Below, one piece after another: positions 56,464 to 64,000 of a DNA stretch of 64,000 nucleotides. Both the position numbers and the translations under genes were made by a program. The DNA is from Lachnospiraceae bacterium RM5 (GTDB taxonomy: Bacteria; Bacillota; Clostridia; Lachnospirales; Lachnospiraceae). The stretch is taken from positions 31,291 to 95,290 of the forward strand of contig FOFK01000004.1 in assembly GCA_900110975.1 (NCBI GenBank), in the 5' to 3' direction. The notes under the pieces are model-generated. The model did no database searches. It saw only the letters and a list, made by a program, of their open reading frames with translations, and had not been told where the DNA came from. The first letter of the stretch is position 1. Each line of letters begins with the position of its first letter.

Positions 56464-57216
56464 TTATTTCCCGCGTTCTCTTGCAATGATACATATACGC
56501 TCAGAAGTATCTTTAACAGCATCTTTTGTAAATGCATCGTAGGCACATAAAAATTCCATGCCTGCAAGAGTTAGAAAATCTTTTATTTCGTCTAAAGAAT
56601 ATGCCCTTTGTGTATGTCTTTCAAAATGTTTTTCAAAAAGATTTTCATCCTTGCATTTTAAAAATAAAGTAAGGTCATATTCATTTATAAATTCCTCTTC
56701 ATCATAGTAATTTTCCCAGATAAAACTGCAGTCATCCCTGTTCTCTGCAATAACACATTCACCAATAGATTTATATTTATAATCTGTATTTAAATCAAAA
56801 ATAAATATACCTTTAGGATCAAGGTAATTATTCACAAGTTTAAAGACATGTATTAGCTCATCTGAATCTAAAATATAATTCATGGAATCACAGGTTGATA
56901 TAATGGCTTTAACCGTACCATAAAGCTCAAATTCTCGCATATCCTGATTTAAGTATAAAGTATTTGAATTGTTAGCGATACTTTTATTTCTTGCAATATC
57001 AAGCATATCTGTTGATAAATCAATACCTATCATATCAAAGCCCTTTTTTGAAAGAAGCTCTGTTAAGGTTCCACTTCCACATCCGAGGTCTGTAACAAGA
57101 CCATCTTCTATGCCATATTCTTTTAAAAGACTGACAATGTATTTGCACCATTTTTCATATGGAACATTATCCATAAGTTCATCATATACTTTTGCAAAAT
57201 CAGAATATTCTATCAT
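56464..57216 (-). CDS. Class I SAM-dependent methyltransferase
   Basis: A 250-residue methyltransferase with SAM motif I VTDLGCGSGTLTELL, motif II region FDMIGIDLS and a later FIFDLNTDYK strand. The N-terminus YSDFAKVYDELMDNVPYEKW is typical of a group often found next to hslO in Clostridia. The substrate is unknown. The ATG at 57216 has GGTGA upstream; the frame is open 15 codons earlier. Confidence 0.85.
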   Translation of the reverse strand: MIEYSDFAKVYDELMDNVPYEKWCKYIVSLLKEYGIEDGLVTDLGCGSGTLTELLSKKGFDMIGIDLSTDMLDIARNKSIANNSNTLYLNQDMREFELYGTVKAIISTCDSMNYILDSDELIHVFKLVNNYLDPKGIFIFDLNTDYKYKSIGECVIAENRDDCSFIWENYYDEEEFINEYDLTLFLKCKDENLFEKHFERHTQRAYSLDEIKDFLTLAGMEFLCAYDAFTKDAVKDTSERICIIARERGK

Positions 57217-57337
57217 ATATTTCACCATAAAATCTACTGCGTTTTTTATCACCTTAAACATACTACATTATTTTATTTAAAAGTGCAATAAAGGAATATA
57301 AAATTATATTTTAAATACTTATGATATGTACTATTTA

Positions 57338-57366
57338 TTGATTTTTACATAGGATAAGCGTATAAT
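57338..57366 (+). promoter_or_regulatory. Promoter upstream of the 57462 gene
   Basis: TTGATT (57338-57343), a 17-nt spacer and perfect TATAAT (57361-57366). It would drive the membrane protein and PHP-domain genes. Confidence 0.7.
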
Positions 57367-57461
57367 TTTTTTGTGAATAATTGCGAAAAATATTATAGAA
57401 AACATTATAAAAATTTAGACGAAAAATAGTGTCGTGATAATATAAAAAATCAAAAGGACAG

Positions 57462-58463
57462 TTGAAAAAATTAATGAAAAATAATTATATATACACCCGA
57501 ATAAGAAGAATAGCTTTATTTAATATAATAGTTGGATTTGCCATTGCATTAATTATAGGAATTGTGGTTTATCTGATTCCTTTTAAAGAAATATTAAACC
57601 CTAAAAATATATCAATGATAAGTTCAGCTGCATCTTCATATGAATCCGGTATGAGATTTGTAGAGGTCAATGTAAAAGGCGCGAAATATACAGGATATGA
57701 TTATAAAGAACAGGGAAAAGTTAAAGGACATTATTATTATTACCTGGTAAATAATACCTGTGTTTTTATTTTGAAAAAGGCAGAAAAAAATGATAGTCAG
57801 GAAGGAATTTTAAGCAGCAAAAACATACAATGCAGATTAAAAACATATGATAAAACTGATAAAAAAATGATGAAAAAATTTGCAGATGATATTGGCTGGG
57901 AATATACAAATTTAGAAAAAATCGCACCGGATATTATAATTGATGAACTGGCATATCATAGAAATCTTTATTATTATATGTCAATTGCAGTGGGGCTTAT
58001 TTTTTTATTTTGTATAACAATTATTGTAATAAATATATTATTTATTTTTTGCCCATGGCTATATCCCTATCTTGTATCATTTATCAGGCTTGCGGGTAAT
58101 AAGAAACAGGAAGTTTTGCTGGTAAATGAAGAGATAGAAAATGATGTTATTTTGAAAAATAAAAATATGATTGTGACAAAGCATTACTTTATTGTTTTTA
58201 ATAATTTTAAAATAGATATTGCTCCTTTGAATAAAATTATATGGGTGTATAAAAAAGAAATCAGCAGATTTGGTTTTTGGAAGAATAAATATACTATGAA
58301 TATTTTATGTAAGAAGGGAATGCATATTGTTATTGATAAAGCAGGGCTTGAAAAAACTGATGATATGATTGATTTTTTCAGGGAAAATTATCCTAATATC
58401 ATGGTTGGATATAGTGCTATAAACAAAAAGAAAGCAAAAAAAATGTTGGAAAAACATAAATAA
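57462..58463 (+). CDS. Membrane protein with two hydrophobic helices, unknown function
   Basis: A 333-residue protein I do not recognise. One helix lies at about residues 17-42 and a second at about 171-200, separating an extracytoplasmic domain of about 125 residues from a cytoplasmic domain of about 130. The latter contains an IWVYKKEISRFGFWKNKY segment reminiscent of PH-like or DUF6709-type membrane proteins, though I cannot confirm that. The start is uncertain: TTG at 57462 lies 3 nt after AAAAGGA, ATG at 57474 lies 15 nt after it. A PHP-domain gene follows at 18 nt. Confidence 0.65.
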   Translation: MKKLMKNNYIYTRIRRIALFNIIVGFAIALIIGIVVYLIPFKEILNPKNISMISSAASSYESGMRFVEVNVKGAKYTGYDYKEQGKVKGHYYYYLVNNTCVFILKKAEKNDSQEGILSSKNIQCRLKTYDKTDKKMMKKFADDIGWEYTNLEKIAPDIIIDELAYHRNLYYYMSIAVGLIFLFCITIIVINILFIFCPWLYPYLVSFIRLAGNKKQEVLLVNEEIENDVILKNKNMIVTKHYFIVFNNFKIDIAPLNKIIWVYKKEISRFGFWKNKYTMNILCKKGMHIVIDKAGLEKTDDMIDFFRENYPNIMVGYSAINKKKAKKMLEKHK

Positions 58464-58481
58464 ATTTTATGTGAGGTATAT

Positions 58482-59240
58482 ATGAGTACTCTTTTAGAAA
58501 AAAATAATTTTATTAACAGAATGGATTTTCATACACATACAATAGCAAGCGGACATGCAAAAGACACTATAGAAGTTATGATAGATTCAGCTATAGATAA
58601 AGGTTTAGTTTACTATGGTATTACGGATCATGCCAAGACCATGCCGGGTACGGAGGGTGAAGAGTATTTTAGAAATTTAAAAAATATTAAAGATAAATAT
58701 AAAATTTATGCTAAAGAAAAAAATTTAAAACTTTACTTTGGCGTGGAATTAAATATTATCGGATATGATGGAAAAGTTGATATGGATAATAATCTTCTTA
58801 GTGAAATGGATATTGTTATTGCTAGTATCCATCCTGATATAGGTTATCTTGCAGGTTCAAAAAAAGAAAATACTAATGCCTATATTAAAGCAATGGAGAA
58901 TCCTTATGTTGATATAATAGGACATCCTGATGATGGAAGATTAGAAGTTGATTATGAGGAATTTGTTAAAAATGCAAAAAGAACAAATACTCTTATTGAG
59001 GTAAATAACAGTTCATTAAATCCAAATGGTTTCAGGGTAAATACAGTGCAAAACTCCATGACTATATTAAAACTTTGTGAGAAATATGGTGTATCAATTG
59101 TTATTGGAAGTGATGCACACAGAAGAGAAGATATTGCAGGATGCGAAAGATCGCTTGATGTAATTATGAAAACAAATTTCCCTGATGAGCTTGTATTTAA
59201 TAAAAATTTTAATCTTATAACCAAGCGGAATATTAAATAA
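58482..59240 (+). CDS. PHP-domain phosphatase/phosphoesterase (YcdX-like)
   Basis: A 252-residue PHP-fold metal-dependent hydrolase. Metal ligands are seen in DFHTHT (near residue 16), ITDHAK, GVELN, SIHPD, IGHPDD and GSDAHR, an arrangement like YcdX-type trinuclear zinc phosphatases. The substrate is not evident; histidinol phosphatase activity is possible for this fold, but no his genes are nearby. It lies 18 nt after the unknown membrane protein. Confidence 0.85.
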   Translation: MSTLLEKNNFINRMDFHTHTIASGHAKDTIEVMIDSAIDKGLVYYGITDHAKTMPGTEGEEYFRNLKNIKDKYKIYAKEKNLKLYFGVELNIIGYDGKVDMDNNLLSEMDIVIASIHPDIGYLAGSKKENTNAYIKAMENPYVDIIGHPDDGRLEVDYEEFVKNAKRTNTLIEVNNSSLNPNGFRVNTVQNSMTILKLCEKYGVSIVIGSDAHRREDIAGCERSLDVIMKTNFPDELVFNKNFNLITKRNIK

Positions 59241-59276
59241 AAAATAATAAATTAAAAATACAAAATAAAAAAATAG

Positions 59277-59305
59277 TTTACAAGTAAAAAAAATTGTAGT
59301 ATATT
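59277..59305 (+). promoter_or_regulatory. Promoter of gltBD
   Basis: TTTACA (59277-59282), a 17-nt spacer and TATATT (59300-59305). An inverted repeat TTGTG-N11-CACAA lies just downstream at 59318-59338, inside the likely leader. Confidence 0.65.
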
Positions 59306-59371
59306 TTTTAGCAAGATTTGTGTATTTGTTTTGCACAATGAATTTAAAGTTTAATAGAAAGAGGGATGCAC

Positions 59372-62300
59372 ATGGTACGCCATAAGACGCAAAGTGCAAA
59401 AACTAACGGATTATATGATCCAAGGTTTGAGCATGACAATTGCGGAATCGGAGCTGTAGTGAACATCAAAGGAAAAAAGAGTCACAAGACAGTCGAGGAT
59501 GCATTACACATAGTTGAAAATTTAGAACATAGAGCAGGCAAAGATGCCGAGGGTAAGACCGGAGACGGAGTTGGAATCCTATTACAGATTTCACATAAGT
59601 TCTTCAAGAAAACGGTCGAGAACCTCGGTATTTTTTTGTCTTCAGAACGTGATTACGGAATTGGTATGTTTTTCTTTCCGCAGGATGAACTCATGAGAAA
59701 CCGTGCCAAAAAGATGTTTGAAATAATTGTAAAAAAAGAAGGTATGGAATTTTTAGGATGGAGAGAAGTACCTGTAAATAAAAATACTATTGGTTCAAAG
59801 GCATTAGAATGCATGCCATATATTATGCAGGGTTTTGTTAAAAGACCTGAAGGAGTAAAAAAAGGTCTTGATTTTGACAGAAAATTATATGTGGCAAGAC
59901 GTGTATTTGAACAGAGTAATGATAATACTTATGTTGTTTCATTATCGAGCAGAACCATCGTATATAAGGGAATGTTTTTAGTTGACCAGTTAAGGGTTTT
60001 CTTTGAAGATCTTCAGGATGAAGATTATGAATCAGCAATTGCAATGGTTCATTCAAGATTCTCAACAAATACAAAACCTAGCTGGATGAGAGCACATCCA
60101 AACAGAATGATTGTTCATAACGGTGAAATAAATACAATCAGAGGAAATGCAGATAATATGCTTGCAAGAGAAGAAACAATGGCCTCTGAATATTTAAAAG
60201 GAGAGATGCATAAGATTCTTCCTGTTGTAAATACAGAAGGCTCAGATTCTGCAATGCTTGATAATACTTTAGAATTTCTTGTTATGAGCGGAATGGAACT
60301 TCCACTTGCAGTTATGATTACAATACCTGAACCATGGGATAATAATCATACCTTAAGTCAGGCAAGAAGAGATTTTTATCAGTATTATGCAACAATGATG
60401 GAACCATGGGATGGTCCTGCATCAATTCTTTTCTCTGATGGTGATATTATGGGTGCCGTACTTGACAGAAACGGACTCAGACCATCAAGATATTATATTA
60501 CAAAGGATGATAATTTAATTCTTTCATCAGAAGTTGGAGTCTTAGATATTCCTGCAGAAAATATTGTTGCAAGGGAAAGATTACATCCTGGAAAAATGCT
60601 CCTTGTTGATACCGTAAAGGGAAGACTTATAGATGATGATGAACTTAAAGATAAATATGCAATGCGTAAACCTTATGGTGAGTGGTTAGATTCAAATCTT
60701 GTTAAATTAAAAGATTTAAAAATACCAAATAAAAAGGTTGAAGAATATAAAGGTGATGAAAGAAAGAAACTTCAAAAAGCCTTTGGTTATACATATGAGC
60801 AGGTTATGACATCAATTCTTCCAATGGCTGAAACAGGTTCCGAACCTATTGCATCAATGGGATGTGACAGACCACTTCCTGTTTTGTCAGAAAAGATTCA
60901 TCCGCTTTTTGATTATTTTAAGCAGATGTTTGCACAGGTTACAAACCCACCAATAGATGCCATAAGAGAAGAAATAGTAACATCTACAACAATTTATATT
61001 GGTGAAGATGGAAACATTCTTGAAGAAAAGCCTGAAAACTGTCAGGTATTAAAAGTTAGAAATCCAATACTTACAAGTACTGATTTATTAAAAATCAAAA
61101 ATATGAATGTTTCAGGCTTTAAGGTAGAAGTAATACCAATGCTTTATTATAAAAATACTTCTTTAAAGAAAGCTATTGAACACTTATTTGTTGAGGCTGA
61201 CAGAGCTTATAAAGAGGGTGCAAATATTTTAATTCTTTCCGACAGAGGAGTGGATGAAAACCATGTTGCAATACCTTCGCTTCTTGCAGTATCTGCTCTT
61301 CATCAGCATCTTGTTAATACAAAGAAAAGAACAAGCCTTGCAATTATTTTAGAGAGTGGTGAACCAAGAGAAGTACATCATTTTGCAACACTTTTAGGTT
61401 ATGGTGCATGTGCAATTAATCCATATCTTGCACAGGAATCAATTAAGGATTTAATTGATAAAGACCTTCTTGATAAAGATTATTATGCAGCCATAAATGA
61501 TTATAATAATGCTGTTTTACACGGTATTGTTAAGATTGCTTCAAAGATGGGTATTTCTACAATTCAGTCATATCAGGGTTCTCAGATATTTGAGGCAATT
61601 GGAATCAGTAAAGATGTAGTGGATACTTATTTTACAAATACTGTAACAAGAATTGAAGGAATCACATTAAAAGATATTGAAGAACAGGTTAATGAATTAC
61701 ATTCAATGGCTTTTGATCCTTTAGATCTTGCAAATGATCTTACACTTGACAGTGCAGGTACTCATAACTTCAGAAGTGGAAAAGATAAACATCTTTATAA
61801 CCCGGGAACAATCCATCTTTTACAGCAGGCTACATGGACCGGGGATTATAATAAATTTAAAGAATATACAAAACTTATAAATGAGGAACTTGGTTCAGTT
61901 CACATCAGAGGATTATTTGATTTTAATTACCCTGAAAAAGGAATTCCTCTTGAAGAAGTTGAAAGTGTTGATGAAATCGTAAAGAGATTTAAGACAGGTG
62001 CCATGTCTTATGGTTCAATATCTGAAGAAGCACATGAAACAATGGCAATTGCCATGAATATGATTGGTGGAAAGTCTAACAGCGGTGAAGGTGGCGAAAG
62101 TGATGAAAGACTTTTAACTAAAGGTGAGAAGATAAATAAATGCTCAGCAATTAAACAGGTTGCATCAGGAAGATTTGGTGTTACATCAAAATATCTTGTA
62201 AGTGCAGACGAAATCCAGATTAAGATGGCACAGGGTGCTAAACCTGGAGAAGGCGGACATTTACCTGGAAAGAAAGTTTATCCATGGATTGCTAAGACAA

Positions 62301-63925
62301 GACATTCAACAGCAGGTGTAAGCCTTATTTCACCACCACCACATCATGACATTTATTCTATTGAAGATTTGGCTCAGTTAATATACGACCTTAAATGTTC
62401 AAATAAAGATGCAAGAATATCTGTAAAACTTGTTTCTGAGGCAGGTGTTGGAACTATAGCCTGTGGTGTTGCAAAAGCAGGTGCCGGAGTTATTTTGATT
62501 TCTGGATATGACGGTGGTACAGGTGCTGCTCCAAGAAATTCAATTTATAATGCAGGACTTCCATGGGAACTTGGACTTGCTGAAACACATCAGAATCTTA
62601 TAGATAACGGACTTAGAAATAAAGTTGTTATTGAAACAGATGGTAAGCTTATGAGTGGTAGGGATATTGCCATAGCAGCGATTTTAGGTGCTGAAGAATT
62701 TGGTTTTGCTACAGCTCCACTTGTAACAATGGGATGCGTTATGATGAGAGTATGTAATCTTGATACATGTCCTGTTGGTGTTGCAACACAGAATCCTAAG
62801 TTAAGAAAGAGATTCAAAGGAAAACCTGAATATGTGGTTAATTTCATGAAGTTTATGGCAATGGAACTTAGGGAATATATGGCAAAATTAGGTGTCAGAA
62901 CACTTGATGAACTTGTTGGAAGACATGACCTTCTTAAGATGGATGATACTTATGCACCGGCTATTAAAGGAAAAGTTGTTCTTGATAAAATCTTAAATAA
63001 TGATTATGTATATGAACCTGTTTCATACAAAGAAAAGAAACTTTATGATTTTGAGCTTGAAAAAACTAAGGATGAAAAAGTTCTTATTACAAATCTTTTA
63101 GATGCTCTTGATAAAAAAGAGAAGAAGGAAATAAGTGTAAATCTTGTAAATACAGACAGAACATTTGGTACAATGTTTGGATCTATGATTACTAAAAAAT
63201 ATGGTGATGATGTACTTGATGATGACACTTATAAAGTTAATTGTTTTGGTGCAGGTGGACAGAGTTTTGGAGCATTCATTCCAAAAGGTCTTACTTTAGA
63301 GCTTTGTGGCGACAGTAATGATTACTTCGGAAAAGGATTATCAGGTGGAAAACTTATTGCATATCCTCCAAAAGGCACAATCTATAAAGAAGATGAAAAT
63401 ATCCTGGTTGGAAACGTTGCTTTATATGGTGCTACTTCAGGTGAAGTATATATTAATGGTATGGCAGGAGAAAGATTCTGCGTAAGAAATTCCGGTGCAA
63501 CTGCGGTTGTTGAAGGAATTGGTGAGCATGGATGTGAATATATGACCGGAGGAAGAGTTGTTGTTATTGGTAAAACAGGCAAAAACTTTGCAGCCGGTAT
63601 GAGTGGCGGAATCGCATATGTTCTTGATGAAGACAGGGATTTATATACAAAATTAAATAAAGGTCTTGTTAAATCAGAAGAAGTAACATCTAAGTATGAC
63701 GTAATGGAATTAAAAAATATTCTTGAAAAACATGTAGAATATACAGGTTCTAAAAAGGGAAAAGATATTCTTGAAAATTTTGCGGATTATCTTCCTAAGT
63801 TTAAGAAAATAATTCCACATGATTATGAAAAGATGCTTATGGAAATTGCAAAAATGGAAGAAAAAGGCTTAAGTAAAGAAGAAGCAAAGATTGAAGCATT
63901 TTACAGCCTTACAGAGAATAAATAG
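59372..63925 (+). CDS. gltB: Glutamate synthase, large subunit
   Basis: Makes glutamate from glutamine and 2-oxoglutarate. 1517 residues, the full size of NADPH-dependent GOGAT alpha subunits. A propeptide of 23 residues precedes the catalytic Cys24 (DNCGIG) of the class II amidotransferase domain. The central and FMN-binding domains follow (GGKSNSGEGGES, GYDGGTGAAPRNS). The 3Fe-4S cluster cysteines are in CVMMRVCNLDTC, and the C-terminal GXGXG-repeat beta-helix ends the protein. The first ATG at 59366 abuts the ribosome site, so 59372 (MVRHKT) is chosen. gltD follows after 10 nt. Confidence 0.96.
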   Translation: MVRHKTQSAKTNGLYDPRFEHDNCGIGAVVNIKGKKSHKTVEDALHIVENLEHRAGKDAEGKTGDGVGILLQISHKFFKKTVENLGIFLSSERDYGIGMFFFPQDELMRNRAKKMFEIIVKKEGMEFLGWREVPVNKNTIGSKALECMPYIMQGFVKRPEGVKKGLDFDRKLYVARRVFEQSNDNTYVVSLSSRTIVYKGMFLVDQLRVFFEDLQDEDYESAIAMVHSRFSTNTKPSWMRAHPNRMIVHNGEINTIRGNADNMLAREETMASEYLKGEMHKILPVVNTEGSDSAMLDNTLEFLVMSGMELPLAVMITIPEPWDNNHTLSQARRDFYQYYATMMEPWDGPASILFSDGDIMGAVLDRNGLRPSRYYITKDDNLILSSEVGVLDIPAENIVARERLHPGKMLLVDTVKGRLIDDDELKDKYAMRKPYGEWLDSNLVKLKDLKIPNKKVEEYKGDERKKLQKAFGYTYEQVMTSILPMAETGSEPIASMGCDRPLPVLSEKIHPLFDYFKQMFAQVTNPPIDAIREEIVTSTTIYIGEDGNILEEKPENCQVLKVRNPILTSTDLLKIKNMNVSGFKVEVIPMLYYKNTSLKKAIEHLFVEADRAYKEGANILILSDRGVDENHVAIPSLLAVSALHQHLVNTKKRTSLAIILESGEPREVHHFATLLGYGACAINPYLAQESIKDLIDKDLLDKDYYAAINDYNNAVLHGIVKIASKMGISTIQSYQGSQIFEAIGISKDVVDTYFTNTVTRIEGITLKDIEEQVNELHSMAFDPLDLANDLTLDSAGTHNFRSGKDKHLYNPGTIHLLQQATWTGDYNKFKEYTKLINEELGSVHIRGLFDFNYPEKGIPLEEVESVDEIVKRFKTGAMSYGSISEEAHETMAIAMNMIGGKSNSGEGGESDERLLTKGEKINKCSAIKQVASGRFGVTSKYLVSADEIQIKMAQGAKPGEGGHLPGKKVYPWIAKTRHSTAGVSLISPPPHHDIYSIEDLAQLIYDLKCSNKDARISVKLVSEAGVGTIACGVAKAGAGVILISGYDGGTGAAPRNSIYNAGLPWELGLAETHQNLIDNGLRNKVVIETDGKLMSGRDIAIAAILGAEEFGFATAPLVTMGCVMMRVCNLDTCPVGVATQNPKLRKRFKGKPEYVVNFMKFMAMELREYMAKLGVRTLDELVGRHDLLKMDDTYAPAIKGKVVLDKILNNDYVYEPVSYKEKKLYDFELEKTKDEKVLITNLLDALDKKEKKEISVNLVNTDRTFGTMFGSMITKKYGDDVLDDDTYKVNCFGAGGQSFGAFIPKGLTLELCGDSNDYFGKGLSGGKLIAYPPKGTIYKEDENILVGNVALYGATSGEVYINGMAGERFCVRNSGATAVVEGIGEHGCEYMTGGRVVVIGKTGKNFAAGMSGGIAYVLDEDRDLYTKLNKGLVKSEEVTSKYDVMELKNILEKHVEYTGSKKGKDILENFADYLPKFKKIIPHDYEKMLMEIAKMEEKGLSKEEAKIEAFYSLTENK

Positions 63926-63935
63926 GAGGAAGAAT

Positions 63936-64000
63936 ATGGGAAAATCAACAGGTTTTTTAGATTATGAAAGAGAAGATAATAAAGCTGTCTCTCCTAAAGA
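63936..64000 (+). CDS. gltD: Glutamate synthase, small subunit (partial)
   Basis: Only the first 21 codons lie in the window, reading MGKSTGFLDYEREDN and on. This matches the start of glutamate synthase beta subunits, which pass electrons from NADPH to GltB. AGGAGG precedes the ATG, 10 nt after the gltB stop. The gene runs off the window end. Confidence 0.85.
   Translation, partial: MGKSTGFLDYEREDNKAVSPK

Noticed and set aside
59094-59399. Minus-strand frame overlapping the PHP gene and gltB leader
   Set aside because: Runs across the gltB promoter on the opposite strand and has no coding signals.

Overview
The window looks like a chromosomal segment of a low-GC Gram-positive anaerobe of the Clostridia, most likely family Lachnospiraceae. 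Supporting points are a secreted protein with ChW (clostridial hydrophobic W) repeats, a T-box leader in front of thrS, a DnaD/DnaI-type helicase loading pair, a DUF4317 protein, an L,D-transpeptidase-derived protein with the Trp-Asp-Pro-Thr-Asp linker typical of that family, canonical TTGACA/TATAAT promoters and strong AGGAGG ribosome binding sites. Genus cannot be fixed from sequence alone. No transposase, prophage, CRISPR array or rRNA operon was seen; one tRNA (Leu, anticodon TAG) is present.

Layout. 1-2.7 kb: a large ChW-repeat surface protein. 2.7-10.4 kb: rpoB-rpoC as a self-contained transcription unit with its own promoter and terminator. 10.4-11.5 kb: a membrane-anchored protein that appears to be a catalytically dead L,D-transpeptidase relative. 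11.5-14.5 kb (minus strand): an ABC-2 type transporter. 14.6-17.1 kb: a hemolysin III-type membrane protein, a PAP2 phosphatase and a glycosyltransferase. 17.2-22.5 kb: tRNA-Leu, then on the minus strand murC, a DnaD-like and a DnaC/DnaI-like protein and PRPP synthetase, with DnaA-box-like sequences between murC and the dnaD-like gene. 22.7-25.2 kb: murI, a small membrane protein, plsC. 25.3-27.8 kb: two tandem copies of a hairpin-forming repeat (a third copy lies at the window start), then a T-box leader and thrS lacking the TGS domain. 28.0-34.5 kb: a likely operon of small alarmone synthetase, response regulator, histidine kinase, thioredoxin and a heterodimeric ABC exporter. 34.6-42.5 kb: DUF4317 protein, Mrp-type ATPase, signal peptidase I, a Cthe_2159-like beta-helix lipoprotein, purA and a SEC-C protein.

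42.6-55.4 kb is the most distinctive part: two paralogous YfhO-family membrane proteins bracket a visibly more AT-rich cluster that encodes all four activities of GDP-D-glycero-D-manno-heptose synthesis (GmhA, HddA-like kinase, and a fused HddC nucleotidyltransferase-GmhB phosphatase). It also encodes a GDP-sugar 4,6-dehydratase-like SDR, a cupin, a second SDR, a UDP-galactopyranose-mutase-like flavoprotein and a DPM1-like GT2. Read together (inference) this is a route from sedoheptulose 7-phosphate to a modified GDP-6-deoxyheptose, transfer to a polyprenyl phosphate carrier and extracytoplasmic attachment by YfhO to a surface polymer in a Gram-positive.

55.5-64 kb returns to housekeeping: Hsp33, a methyltransferase, a membrane protein of unknown role, a PHP-domain hydrolase, gltB and the first codons of gltD.
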